A stretch of 64,000 bases of DNA, from contig CADAYK010000006.1 of the NCBI GenBank assembly GCA_902792105.1, forward strand, positions 1 through 64,000, given 5' to 3'. This document shows, piece by piece, positions 23,799-32,056 of the stretch. Position 1 is the first letter of the stretch, and each line of letters starts with the position of its first letter. The stretch comes from an uncultured Ruminococcus sp. (lineage in GTDB: Bacteria > Bacillota > Clostridia > Oscillospirales > Acutalibacteraceae). Below the pieces are notes generated by a model. It saw nothing but the letters and a program-made list of their open reading frames with translations, made no database searches and was not told where the DNA came from. Both the position numbers and the translations under genes were made by a program.

Positions 23799-24917
23799 TT
23801 ATTTTTGAAGCGTTCCCTGGCTTGCGCACTTTAAGTATTCGTTGATAAAGCCGTCAAGATCGCCGTCCATAACCCCCTGAACATTACCTGTTTCGTATCC
23901 GGTGCGGTGATCCTTAACCATGGTGTACGGCATGAACACATAACTGCGAATCTGGGAACCCCAGGTGATTTCCTTTTGAACGCCCTTGATATCCTCGATT
24001 TTTTCAAGATGCTCGCGCTCCTTGATTTCAACAAGCTTTGAGATAAGCATCTTCATGGCTACATCGCGGTTCTGGTACTGGCTTCGCTCAACCTGGCTTG
24101 CCACAACAATACCGGTAGGGATATGTGTAAGACGAACAGCCGAAGAAGTTTTGTTTACCTTCTGACCGCCTGCTCCGCTCGCGCGGTAAACGTCCATTTT
24201 GATATCCTCGGGCGCGATATTGACCTCGATGTTGTCGTCTATTTCGGGCATAACCTCAAGCGAAGAGAAGCTTGTGTGGCGGCGTCCTGCCGAATCAAAC
24301 GGCGAAACACGAACCAAACGGTGAACGCCTGCTTCGCTTTTAAGATAACCATAGGCGTTTTCCCCTTCAACAAGAAGCACCGCACTTTTCAGTCCGGCTT
24401 CGTCGCCGTCAAGGTAATCAACCTCTTTCACCTTAAAGCCGTGAGCTTCAGCCCAGCGGTTGTACATTCTGTAAAGCATTTCCGCCCAATCCTGAGCCTC
24501 GGTTCCTCCCGAGCCCGCGTGGAAGGTAAGAATCGCGTTATTTTTATCGTATTCGCCGGTAAGCAGTGTTTGCAAACGCTGCTTTTCAAGGCTTTCTTTG
24601 ACCGCGTTAACTTCGTTTTGAGCCTCGTCAAGCAAGGAAAGATCCTCTTCCTCGTTGGCAAGCTCGATCAGCGCGGCAGTATCCTCATACTTGGTCACAA
24701 GGTTTTCATAAGCCTCAACCTTACCCTTGAGAGCGCCTGTTTTTTGCAGAACCTGCTGAGATTTTTCAACATTATCCCAAAAGCCCGGCTCGGTCGCCTT
24801 GAGCTCAAGCTGCTCGATTTCTGACTTCATCGCTTTCATGCCCAAAGCGTCGGACAAATCGTCGATTTCGGGCTTGAGTGCCTGAAGCGAAAGCAGTAAT
24901 TCTTCAAACTGTACCAT
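23799..24917 (-). CDS. prfB: Peptide chain release factor 2
   Basis: A 372-residue class I release factor for UGA and UAA. The RF2-specific recognition tripeptide SPF is in VRVSPFDSAGRRHTSF and the catalytic GGQ is in ASGAGGQKVNKTSS. GAAAGG fits ATG 24917; the frame opens eleven codons further upstream, but that start has no better site. The reading frame is continuous through the N-terminal region where many RF2 genes carry a programmed +1 shift at an in-frame UGA, so that autoregulation seems absent here. Confidence 0.95.
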   Translation of the reverse strand: MVQFEELLLSLQALKPEIDDLSDALGMKAMKSEIEQLELKATEPGFWDNVEKSQQVLQKTGALKGKVEAYENLVTKYEDTAALIELANEEEDLSLLDEAQNEVNAVKESLEKQRLQTLLTGEYDKNNAILTFHAGSGGTEAQDWAEMLYRMYNRWAEAHGFKVKEVDYLDGDEAGLKSAVLLVEGENAYGYLKSEAGVHRLVRVSPFDSAGRRHTSFSSLEVMPEIDDNIEVNIAPEDIKMDVYRASGAGGQKVNKTSSAVRLTHIPTGIVVASQVERSQYQNRDVAMKMLISKLVEIKEREHLEKIEDIKGVQKEITWGSQIRSYVFMPYTMVKDHRTGYETGNVQGVMDGDLDGFINEYLKCASQGTLQK

Positions 24918-24956
24918 AAGCACAAACCTTTCTACTCTACATTTTACCAAGTTATT

Positions 24957-24985
24957 ATTATAACAAATATATTTGAAAATGTAAA
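24957..24985 (-). promoter_or_regulatory. Promoter of prfB
   Basis: Minus-strand -35 TTTACA and -10 TATAAT with a 17-base spacer, about 40 bases before the chosen prfB start. Confidence 0.7.
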
Positions 24986-25020
24986 CTTTTATTTTTAAAT
25001 TTTATTATTATGTTTATATG

Positions 25021-25049
25021 TTGCAATTACGGGAAAAATTTGTTATAAT
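25021..25049 (+). promoter_or_regulatory. Promoter of the RING-like gene and galU
   Basis: Plus-strand -35 TTGCAA and -10 TATAAT with a 17-base spacer, followed by CGGAGG at 25068-25073 before ATG 25078. Confidence 0.75.
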
Positions 25050-25077
25050 ATTTTAATAAGATTATACGGAGGATTTT

Positions 25078-26076
25078 ATGGAATTTAATGAATACAAATG
25101 TCCCGTATGCAGCAAGAACTTCACTGACGGAGATGACGTTGTAGTTTGTCCCGAATGCGGAGCCCCTCATCACAGAGAGTGTTATGAAAATACCGGCCAC
25201 TGCTTTTATGAGGACAGGCACGGCGAAGATTTCAGCTTTGAAAACACCGATACCGGCAGCGGTTCGGAAGATGAAGAATATCTTGAGTGCCGCAACTGTC
25301 ATTTTCATAACGAAAAAACCGCCTTTTACTGCAACCGCTGCGGAGCACCGCTGATTGATGTTAACGATCAGGCTCAAGGCTCTCAGCAGAATTATGGCTT
25401 TAACGGGCAGGCTCAAAACAACCCTCAGGGGAATTTTCAGGGAACGCCCTTCGGCTTCGGCGTGGGAAATATGTCCGCGTTCGATCCGCTTGCCGGAATG
25501 AACGCCGAGGAAGAAATCGCCGAAAATGTTAAGGTCAGCGAGGCAGCTAAATATATCGGAAAAAACACACAGTATTTTCTGGCTGTATTTAAAAGGATCC
25601 GCGATAAAACCGGAGCAAGATTCAATTTTTCCGCCATGGTATTCGCTGAGGTTTATTTCCTTTACAGAAAAATGACGGTTTTGGGAATAGTTTTATCCCT
25701 TGTGATGATTTCAAGCACCGTTGCTTCAACGGCGGTAATGATGTCACCGGACTGGATAAACCAATACAACAGCGTTTTGTCGTCAATGCAGTCGGGCGTG
25801 TCGGTATCTTTCTTCTCGGAAGAATTTTCCTTTATGTATCTGCCTCTCGCGCTTCAGGTGCTACGGCTGTTGATCAGAATATTCTCCGGCTTATTCGCTA
25901 ACAGACTGTATTATTCTCACTGTGCAAAGAAAATATCGCAAATAAAATCGGAAAATCCGGACGATTTAAGCAAAACTCTTGAACAAAAGGGCGGCGTAAA
26001 TCTTCCTCTTGCGGCAAGCTTTTTCGCGGCAAGCATTATTATTTCTTATTTAGGAAACTTTTTAACCCTGTATTAA
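25078..26076 (+). CDS. Prokaryotic RING-like/zinc-ribbon protein with DUF2628-type membrane domain
   Basis: A 332-residue protein in three parts. Residues 1-45 form a RING-like zinc module (CPVCSKNF, CPECGAPHHRECY, then a further Cys). Residues 65-90 form a zinc ribbon (CRNCHFHNEKTAFYCNRCG). A Gln/Asn/Gly-rich linker leads to a membrane region (about 155-332) containing YFLAVFKRIRDKTGARFNFSAMVFAEVYFLYRKM, which resembles DUF2628, with three or four membrane segments. Function is unknown; proteins of this layout are common in Firmicutes and probably bind zinc in the cytoplasm near the membrane. It is 24 bases from galU on the same transcript. Confidence 0.75.
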   Translation: MEFNEYKCPVCSKNFTDGDDVVVCPECGAPHHRECYENTGHCFYEDRHGEDFSFENTDTGSGSEDEEYLECRNCHFHNEKTAFYCNRCGAPLIDVNDQAQGSQQNYGFNGQAQNNPQGNFQGTPFGFGVGNMSAFDPLAGMNAEEEIAENVKVSEAAKYIGKNTQYFLAVFKRIRDKTGARFNFSAMVFAEVYFLYRKMTVLGIVLSLVMISSTVASTAVMMSPDWINQYNSVLSSMQSGVSVSFFSEEFSFMYLPLALQVLRLLIRIFSGLFANRLYYSHCAKKISQIKSENPDDLSKTLEQKGGVNLPLAASFFAASIIISYLGNFLTLY

Positions 26077-26100
26077 TACAAAGAAAGGACAAGTATATAT

Positions 26101-26973
26101 ATGAAAATCACGAAGGCTGTAATCCCGGCGGCGGGCTTCGGAACAAGGGTTCTTCCTGCCACCAAAAACTTCCCGAAAGAAATGTTCCCTATCGTTGACA
26201 AGCCCACGATCCAGTATATTGTTGAGGAGGCTGTAGCGGCAGGTATCACAGATATTTTGATCATCACCAACCGCGGCAAAGGCTTGATGGAGGATCATTT
26301 TGACCGTTCACCGGAGCTTGAAAGTATTCTTGAAAAAAGCGGCAAGGATGAATTTCTTAAACTTGTTAAGAGCATTCCAGACCTTGCGAACATCAGCTTT
26401 ATCAGACAAAAGGAAATGAAGGGACTCGGTCACGCCGTACTTAAGGCAAAATCATTTGTCGGCAACGAGCCTTTCGCTGTGCTGTTCGGCGACGGCGTTA
26501 TCGTAAGCGAAACCCCGTGCATAAAGCAGCTCATCGACTGCTACGGCGAATTCGGCGAAGGTGTTCTCGGCGTTAAAAAGGTTGATGAAAAGGATATTCA
26601 CAAATACGGTTCGCTTAAGGTTGAAAACCTGCACGACAATGTTTTCAAGTGCACCGATATGAAGGAAAAGCCCAAGACAAAGGAAGAGGTTCTTTCGCTT
26701 TATTCCATTCTTGACAGATGTGTGCTTCCTCCCGAAATTTTCGATATTCTTGAACATACCGAGCCCGGCGTTGGCGGAGAGATCCAGCTTACCGACGCAA
26801 TGCGCGAGATTGCCGTTACAAAGGGCATGACAGCAGTTGAATTTGAAGGCAAACGCTACGACATGGGCAACAAGTTCGGAATTTTGCAGGCGCAGATCGA
26901 AGTGGGCTTGCAGCATCCCGAAACAAAGGATCAGCTCAGGGATTATATCAAAAACCTTGCTGCCGAGCTTTAA
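26101..26973 (+). CDS. galU: UTP-glucose-1-phosphate uridylyltransferase
   Basis: A 290-residue nucleotidyltransferase that makes UDP-glucose for glycolipids and cell-surface polysaccharides. The nucleotide-binding N-terminus IPAAGFGTRVLPATKNFPKEM is diagnostic, with the catalytic-region motifs QKEMKGLGHAVL, FGDGVI and EPGVGGEIQLTDAM. Length is normal for bacterial GalU. AAAGGA precedes ATG 26101. A strong terminator follows. Confidence 0.95.
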   Translation: MKITKAVIPAAGFGTRVLPATKNFPKEMFPIVDKPTIQYIVEEAVAAGITDILIITNRGKGLMEDHFDRSPELESILEKSGKDEFLKLVKSIPDLANISFIRQKEMKGLGHAVLKAKSFVGNEPFAVLFGDGVIVSETPCIKQLIDCYGEFGEGVLGVKKVDEKDIHKYGSLKVENLHDNVFKCTDMKEKPKTKEEVLSLYSILDRCVLPPEIFDILEHTEPGVGGEIQLTDAMREIAVTKGMTAVEFEGKRYDMGNKFGILQAQIEVGLQHPETKDQLRDYIKNLAAEL

Positions 26974-26992
26974 TAAGACAAAAATATAAATC

Positions 26993-27031
26993 AGGCGGTA
27001 GTGACCGGGTGTCATTACCGCCTTTATTATT
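26993..27031 (+). terminator. Terminator after galU
   Basis: Stem AGGCGGTAGTGAC paired with GTCATTACCGCCT, one mismatch, followed by TTATTATTT. Confidence 0.8.
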
Positions 27032-27039
27032 TGAATCTG

Positions 27040-28204
27040 TTAATTTAGTAAATTCGCAGCATCGGAATCATCAATGCCGTAAATCAAGGCTTTTTCAACC
27101 CTTTTAAAGTAAAAAGTTCGGTAGCCTTCTGCATTTGGGTGCAGGCGATCAGCATTATAAAAGTATTTTTCGTTTGCTTCTTTGTTATACGCCTTTAAAC
27201 CACTGTCGATCATATTAATATACGGGATTTCCCACTTTTTCAAAACAGGAATTAACTCGTTCATAAACTCAATTTGCTTTGTGTTAGTTTGAAAACTATT
27301 AGTTGTCATTTCATGAGTTATTATAAACAGCTTTTTTGCATTCGGGTAGCTATTTGTCAAATGCTGACAAATAGCTTCAAGAGCACCGATTGTGTCTTTT
27401 GTATTAAAATCATTATCAAATCCGATTGATAATTCCCCTAAGGGATAATCTTTTGAAATATCGTTTATACCGCCGTCAAAAATAATAACATCATAGTCTT
27501 TTTCAAGAACATTCATTTGATTACAAATACTTTTTTTATATAGAGTGGAAAGCGTTGCGCCTGATAACGCACCATTTGTAATCGTCATACCATATTTATC
27601 ACGCAGGTATTCTCCTATGGCATATCCGTTGGAACCATATCCGCGCATAATACTGTCGCCGCCGATATAAAGCTTTTTTCCTTTCAGAAACTTTTGTGAA
27701 TCAAAACCGGACACCTCTATAAACCTAATAAAACTCTTGTACTGTTCCCAGCCCGAGGCATAACGCATAAGTATTGCTGTATCAGCTCCGTTAATATTTC
27801 CTTCACCGTCAATGTCAGCAGCCTTTATATTCTTTAATTTTACAAAAAAGCCATCCCATCCGGATAAATAACGCTGCAGAACAGCCGAGTCAATACCATT
27901 AACCTTGCCATCGGAATTAATGTCACCAACTAAAAAACTGATGACGGGATCATCCGGCGTATCAGTTGTTGAGTCAACTGCCGGCAAAGATTCAGTAGTA
28001 GGCTCTGCTGTTGTTATTTGTTCACCGGTTGGTTCTGTTGCCGTATCAATTGTTGAGTCAATTGTTGACATAGATTCATTAGTCGGTTCTGTTGCAGCTT
28101 CCGGTTCCGTCAAGCAACAATGAAACAAGTGTCAACAACACAAAATTAAAAACTAAAAAGAGCGATCGTATAGAAATAGAGTGCTTTTTACACGCTCTCT
28201 TCAC
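27040..28204 (-). pseudogene. Dockerin-bearing SGNH/GDSL hydrolase, frameshifted after its signal peptide
   Basis: The main frame (27040 to about 28125) encodes a Thr/Glu/Pro-rich linker, a dockerin-type pair of calcium repeats (GDINSDGKVNGIDSAVLQRY and ADIDGEGNINGADTAILM, about residues 68-125) and an SGNH esterase-like domain with GGDSIM, GGINDI and DRLHPNAEGY. The frame lacks a credible start. In a neighbouring frame, GTG 28204 with GAGGTG upstream encodes a signal-peptide-like sequence (KRACKKHSISIRSLF then a hydrophobic run) that breaks off near 28110-28114. One base out of place there would fuse signal and enzyme. It may be an inactivated gene, a phase-variable one or a sequence error. 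If restored it would be a secreted esterase docking to a cohesin scaffold. Confidence 0.7.
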
Positions 28205-28276
28205 ATGAATTCACCTCATGAATGCCAAAAAATGTATATTTATCACTAAGTATTTATAAATATATAACATTTTTGG

Positions 28277-29101
28277 CTATTTGTCAATAGGCAAAAGAAT
28301 AGTTTTATGTTTTTCATAAACGGTATAATGCATAAAACCGGCGATTTTTGCAGCCTCTATACCCTTTTCAATTCCAACGCCTACACTGCTTTTGTTATGC
28401 GCGTCGGTACCGACCGTAACATATTTTCCTCCCATATCATGAAAAAGGTTGATCAGCTCCTGATGAGGAAGCGTTGTTTTTATCGGCTGAAACAAACCTG
28501 AAACGTTAATTTCAAGAGCTTTATTATTCTTAATAAGAATTTTATATATTTCCTCTATTTGCGCGATATGCTGTGACAAATCCGGGAAAGCGCCTGTTCT
28601 TTCAAAAATATACCTTAAAGGATATGTAAGGTGCGACAGGCTGTCAAAATGTTCAAATGACGCTGTTTCGGCAAGCTCATAAAAATATTCTTTTAGAATT
28701 TCATGAACGTCAACCTTTGAGTAATCCATATAGTAAAAGTCGTCGCGGTTCCTAAGGTTATGAACGGAAGCGAGGATAAAGTCAAAATCGGCATATTCCA
28801 AGGCATGCTTTGTCTGCGCCGTATCGTGCATGGGTTCTCCCAGCTCAATACCGCAAATCACCTTTAGCTTACCCTTGTATTTTTCCCTTGCTTCAAGCGT
28901 GTCCTTAACAGACTTAGGGATCTGTCTGTCAAAGCTGCCGAATTCACAGTTCTCACCGCAATTGATATACGGCGCTTCGCAATGGTCGGTCACCGCTATT
29001 GCGGAAAGTCCGCGCTCAATCGCAGCGCGGCACATCTCGTCAACACTGTTTTCGGCGTCAAATGAATTATCGGAATGTGTATGAAAGTCACATAAAATCA
29101 T
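28277..29101 (-). CDS. PHP-domain histidinol-phosphatase family protein
   Basis: A 274-residue metal-dependent phosphoesterase of the PHP family, similar to HisK-type histidinol phosphatases. Metal ligands are visible in DFHTHSDNSFD (start), VTDHCEAP, GIELGE, SVHNLR and GTDAHN. The frame opens 17 codons earlier, but GGGAGG ten bases before ATG 29101 and the motif at the very N-terminus favour the shorter form. No histidine genes are nearby, so the substrate is uncertain. It is divergent from the ACT/UPF0210 operon. Confidence 0.82.
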   Translation of the reverse strand: MILCDFHTHSDNSFDAENSVDEMCRAAIERGLSAIAVTDHCEAPYINCGENCEFGSFDRQIPKSVKDTLEAREKYKGKLKVICGIELGEPMHDTAQTKHALEYADFDFILASVHNLRNRDDFYYMDYSKVDVHEILKEYFYELAETASFEHFDSLSHLTYPLRYIFERTGAFPDLSQHIAQIEEIYKILIKNNKALEINVSGLFQPIKTTLPHQELINLFHDMGGKYVTVGTDAHNKSSVGVGIEKGIEAAKIAGFMHYTVYEKHKTILLPIDK

Positions 29102-29231
29102 ATTTTTAATTCCTCCCAAAAAAATAATAGCATAACAGGTATGTTTATGCAAGATTTAACTTTACTTTAATATCAAAAAATTATATAATAACCATGTATA
29201 TAATCAACCGCCATAAAACAAGGAGGAAGTT

Positions 29232-29501
29232 ATGAAAGCAATTATCACCGTTATCGGTAAGGATACCGTAGGAATTCTCGCTAAAGTTTCGGAAGCGTGC
29301 GCACAGGCAGGCGTCAACATTGTTGAAGTAACGCAAAGCGTGCTTCAGGATATGTTCGCCATGATCATGCTTGTGGAAATCGACAAGGCAACTATCGGCT
29401 TTGATCAGCTTAAGGATAATCTTAACAAGGTCGGCGAAGAAACCGCAACCAAGATTCACGTTATGCACGAAGACATCTTCAACAGCATGCACAAGATATA
29501 A
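29232..29501 (+). CDS. ACT domain protein (UPF0237)
   Basis: An 89-residue single ACT domain, beginning KAIITVIGKDTVGILAKVSEACAQ, a typical ligand-binding regulatory fold. Proteins of this group are almost always encoded next to a UPF0210 protein, as here, 24 bases upstream. A glycine-cleavage-regulator resemblance is known for the family, but its ligand is not established. AAGGAGG precedes ATG 29232. Confidence 0.9.
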   Translation: MKAIITVIGKDTVGILAKVSEACAQAGVNIVEVTQSVLQDMFAMIMLVEIDKATIGFDQLKDNLNKVGEETATKIHVMHEDIFNSMHKI

Positions 29502-29525
29502 AAAGCGGAAGGCTGGTATTTTATT

Positions 29526-30887
29526 ATGCTCGAAACCAAAGACATCCTTGAAACCATTAATATGATTGACAACGAAAACCTTGACGTAAGGACGATAACG
29601 ATGGGTATTTCGTTGCTCGACTGCCTTGACGAAAACATCGACAAGGCATGCGTTAAGGTTTACGACAAAATATGCCGAAGCGCAAAAGACCTTGTAAAAA
29701 CAGGTGAGGACATTGAACACGAATACGGCATTCCGATCATCAACAAAAGAATTTCGGTTACCCCTATCGGAATGGTGGCAGCTCCGTGTCAAAGTCAGAA
29801 GATCATAAAATTCGCCTATGCGCTTGACAAAGCCGCAAAGGAGCTCGGCGTTAACTTTATCGGCGGTTACTCCGCGCTTGTTCAAAAGGGCTTTGCGAGC
29901 GGCGACTACGCGCTGATCGAAAGCATTCCTCAGGCTTTGAGCGAAACGGAATTCGTTTGCTCGTCGGTTAACATCGGCTCAACAAAGGCAGGCATCAACA
30001 TGGACGCCGTTAAAATGATGGGAAAAATCGTTAAACAGACTGCCGAAATAACCGCGGACAGAAACTGCATAGGCGCCGCAAAGCTTGTTGTATTTTGTAA
30101 CGCTCCCGAGGACAACCCGTTTATGGCAGGCGCTTTTCACGGAGTCGGTGAAGCCGACACTGTAATAAACGTCGGCGTATCGGGTCCCGGCGTTGTAAGA
30201 GCAGCTCTTGCCAAGGACGGCGCCGGCAAGGACATCACCGAAATTGCCGACATGGTAAAGAAAACCGCATTTAAAATAACCAGAATGGGACAGCTTGTTG
30301 CCAAGGAAGCAAGCAAACGCCTTTGTGTTCCTTTTGGAATAGTAGACCTCTCCCTCGCTCCGACTCCTGCGGTAGGCGACAGCGTGGCATACATCCTTGA
30401 GGAAATGGGACTTGAAAAATGCGGCTGTCACGGCACTACCGCAGCGCTCGCGCTGCTGAACGACGCTGTAAAAAAAGGCGGCGTAATGGCTTCAAGCCAC
30501 GTAGGCGGACTGAGCGGCGCATTTATTCCGGTTTCCGAGGACGCCGGTATGATTGCCGCGGCAAAGAGCGGACACCTTGACATAACCAAGCTTGAATCAA
30601 TGACGGCGGTATGCTCGGTAGGCCTTGATATGATTGTTGTTCCCGGCGACATAACTCCCGAAACAATTTCGGCAATTATAGCGGACGAAGCCGCGATCGG
30701 CATGGTCAACACCAAAACAACTGCCGTTCGTTTAATACCTGCGGTCGGCTTTAAGGCAGGCGACGTTCTTGAGTTCGGCGGACTGCTCGGCTCAGGTCCG
30801 GTAATGCCTGTAAGAGCAGGCTCGCCCGAGGTGTTCATTAACCGCGGAGGAAGAATCCCCGCTCCGCTTCAAGCTCTTAAAAACTAA
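29526..30887 (+). CDS. UPF0210 (PFL family) protein
   Basis: A 453-residue conserved cytoplasmic protein. Family features include MGISLLDC near the start, [47 protein letters not shown] and the C-terminal [11 protein letters not shown]. It is related to glycyl-radical-enzyme-like folds by family naming only; no biochemical role is settled. Co-transcribed with the ACT protein, which may regulate it. Length is normal. Confidence 0.9.
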   Translation: MLETKDILETINMIDNENLDVRTITMGISLLDCLDENIDKACVKVYDKICRSAKDLVKTGEDIEHEYGIPIINKRISVTPIGMVAAPCQSQKIIKFAYALDKAAKELGVNFIGGYSALVQKGFASGDYALIESIPQALSETEFVCSSVNIGSTKAGINMDAVKMMGKIVKQTAEITADRNCIGAAKLVVFCNAPEDNPFMAGAFHGVGEADTVINVGVSGPGVVRAALAKDGAGKDITEIADMVKKTAFKITRMGQLVAKEASKRLCVPFGIVDLSLAPTPAVGDSVAYILEEMGLEKCGCHGTTAALALLNDAVKKGGVMASSHVGGLSGAFIPVSEDAGMIAAAKSGHLDITKLESMTAVCSVGLDMIVVPGDITPETISAIIADEAAIGMVNTKTTAVRLIPAVGFKAGDVLEFGGLLGSGPVMPVRAGSPEVFINRGGRIPAPLQALKN

Positions 30888-30896
30888 GTATACAAC

Positions 30897-30926
30897 AAAA
30901 CGGAGTGGTTTTTCACTCCGTTTTAT
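30897..30926. terminator. Bidirectional terminator
   Basis: Stem AAAACGGAGTG/CACTCCGTTTT between convergent genes. The stop codon of the ion-channel gene lies inside the stem. Confidence 0.8.
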
Positions 30927-31701
30927 TTTGCTCTTCCCTTTGTTCGTCTTTTTGCTCTTCTTTTTGCTCTTCTTTTTTATCCTTTTTTGTGTTCTGCTGT
31001 TCGTTTAAAATTTCCATAAAGCCTGCTGTTACGATAGCCGAAGGCAAGGCTATGATCGCGACTCCTAACAGCGCCGACAAAACCGTTATCATTCTTCCGG
31101 TTGTTGTGATGGGAGAAATATCGCCGTAACCCATTGTCGTAAGCGAAACCGTTGCCCAGTAAATAGCGTCAAGATAATTTCTGAATGAATCCGGCTCAAC
31201 GTTGAACATTATAAGCGCGGAAATCATGATGTACGCCATAGCCAAAGCTCCCACGGTAATCAACGGGCGTTTTTGCTTTTTAAAAACAGCCTTGATCAAA
31301 TTTATGCTTTTTGAATAACGCACCGCCTTAAAAACCCTGAAAACTCTGAACACTTCAAAAAGTCGGAACAGCTTTAGGATTTTAAAGGTGTTGCTGATCA
31401 ATGAAACCGACGGAAGTATACAAATAAAATCTATTAACGCCATGGGAGTAATCGGATAAATCAAAAAAGAAAGCCGTCCTTTGTTCAGCTTATAATCGGC
31501 GGTTATAAAGCGCAGAATATAATCAATTATAAAAATAAACATGACGATTTTGTCAATTACATAAAATACAATGTTTTCACCCTTGAATGCCATCGGTACA
31601 AGACTGAGAACAATTACCGCAATCATAAACAAATCGTACAAGTTGCTGAACACGTCGTCGAGCTTTGCAAGTTCAACAATTTCATACAAACGTTTCCTCA
31701 T
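30913..31701 (-). CDS. Voltage-gated-type potassium channel
   Basis: A 262-residue six-segment channel subunit. The S4 segment has regularly spaced positive residues (KLFRLFEVFRVFRVFKAVRYSK), the pore carries the selectivity filter TMGYGD, and S6 follows as GRMITVLSALLGVAIIALPSAIV. Such proteins assemble as tetramers in the membrane and pass K+. The last 25 residues are a lysine/glutamate/glutamine tail of EEQK-like repeats. GAGGTGG precedes ATG 31701. Transcribed alone, convergent with the UPF0210 operon. Confidence 0.9.
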   Translation of the reverse strand: MRKRLYEIVELAKLDDVFSNLYDLFMIAVIVLSLVPMAFKGENIVFYVIDKIVMFIFIIDYILRFITADYKLNKGRLSFLIYPITPMALIDFICILPSVSLISNTFKILKLFRLFEVFRVFRVFKAVRYSKSINLIKAVFKKQKRPLITVGALAMAYIMISALIMFNVEPDSFRNYLDAIYWATVSLTTMGYGDISPITTTGRMITVLSALLGVAIIALPSAIVTAGFMEILNEQQNTKKDKKEEQKEEQKDEQREEQNKTE

Positions 31702-31799
31702 TTGACCACCTCTGAATAATTATAATATGTAAAATAAATAATTTCAATAACAATATACGCGGATAAACAAAATTTTACGTAAGGTCTACAATTTATCTA

Positions 31800-31828
31800 T
31801 TGTTATACTCAATAATTTATGATACAAT
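31800..31828 (+). promoter_or_regulatory. Promoter of the glycine riboswitch/AgcS unit
   Basis: -35 TTGTTA and -10 TACAAT with a 17-base spacer; the transcript would start a few bases before the riboswitch. Confidence 0.65.
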
Positions 31829-31840
31829 AATTAAATAACA

Positions 31841-31959
31841 GAGCCGTGTGATGCGTCCGGAACAATTGAACCGGGTGCGGACGGTACTCCGGAGAATTCC
31901 ATTTTGGATGCCGAAGGTGCAAACAGTTTTCTGTGAATCTCTCAGGCAAAAGGACGGAG
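31841..31959 (+). promoter_or_regulatory. Glycine riboswitch
   Basis: The conserved aptamer spans about 31887-31959: P1 CTCCG/CGGAG, then GGAGA, GCCGAAGGTGCAAAC and the hallmark TCTCTCAGGCAAAAGGAC. Only one full aptamer is visible. The stretch 31853-31882, with GTCCG...CGGAC, may be the remnant stem of the other half (a singlet with a ghost aptamer). The downstream gene is an amino acid symporter, as expected for this class. Confidence 0.9.
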
Positions 31960-31985
31960 CTTTTCAGCAATATTGCTGTTTCTTC

Positions 31986-32017
31986 GGAGCAGGCGGTTTA
32001 ACCGCGGCTCTTTTTTC
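31986..32017 (+). terminator. Riboswitch expression-platform terminator
   Basis: Hairpin built on GGCGGTTTAACCGC with outer GAG/CTC pairs followed by six T, between the glycine aptamer and the symporter start. It is the likely switching terminator; whether glycine favours or prevents it cannot be told from sequence alone. Confidence 0.7.
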
Positions 32018-32056
32018 TTTATTAGAAAAATGATAATATTATGAGGAGGAGAAAGA

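Noticed and set aside
24123..24824. Long plus-strand frame of 233 codons opposite prfB
   Set aside because: It lies antisense within a clear prfB gene, has no ribosome site and reads as low-similarity basic/aromatic sequence.
29181..29885. Minus-strand frame of 234 codons opposite the ACT/UPF0210 genes
   Set aside because: Antisense to two firmly identified genes; a by-product of their codon use.
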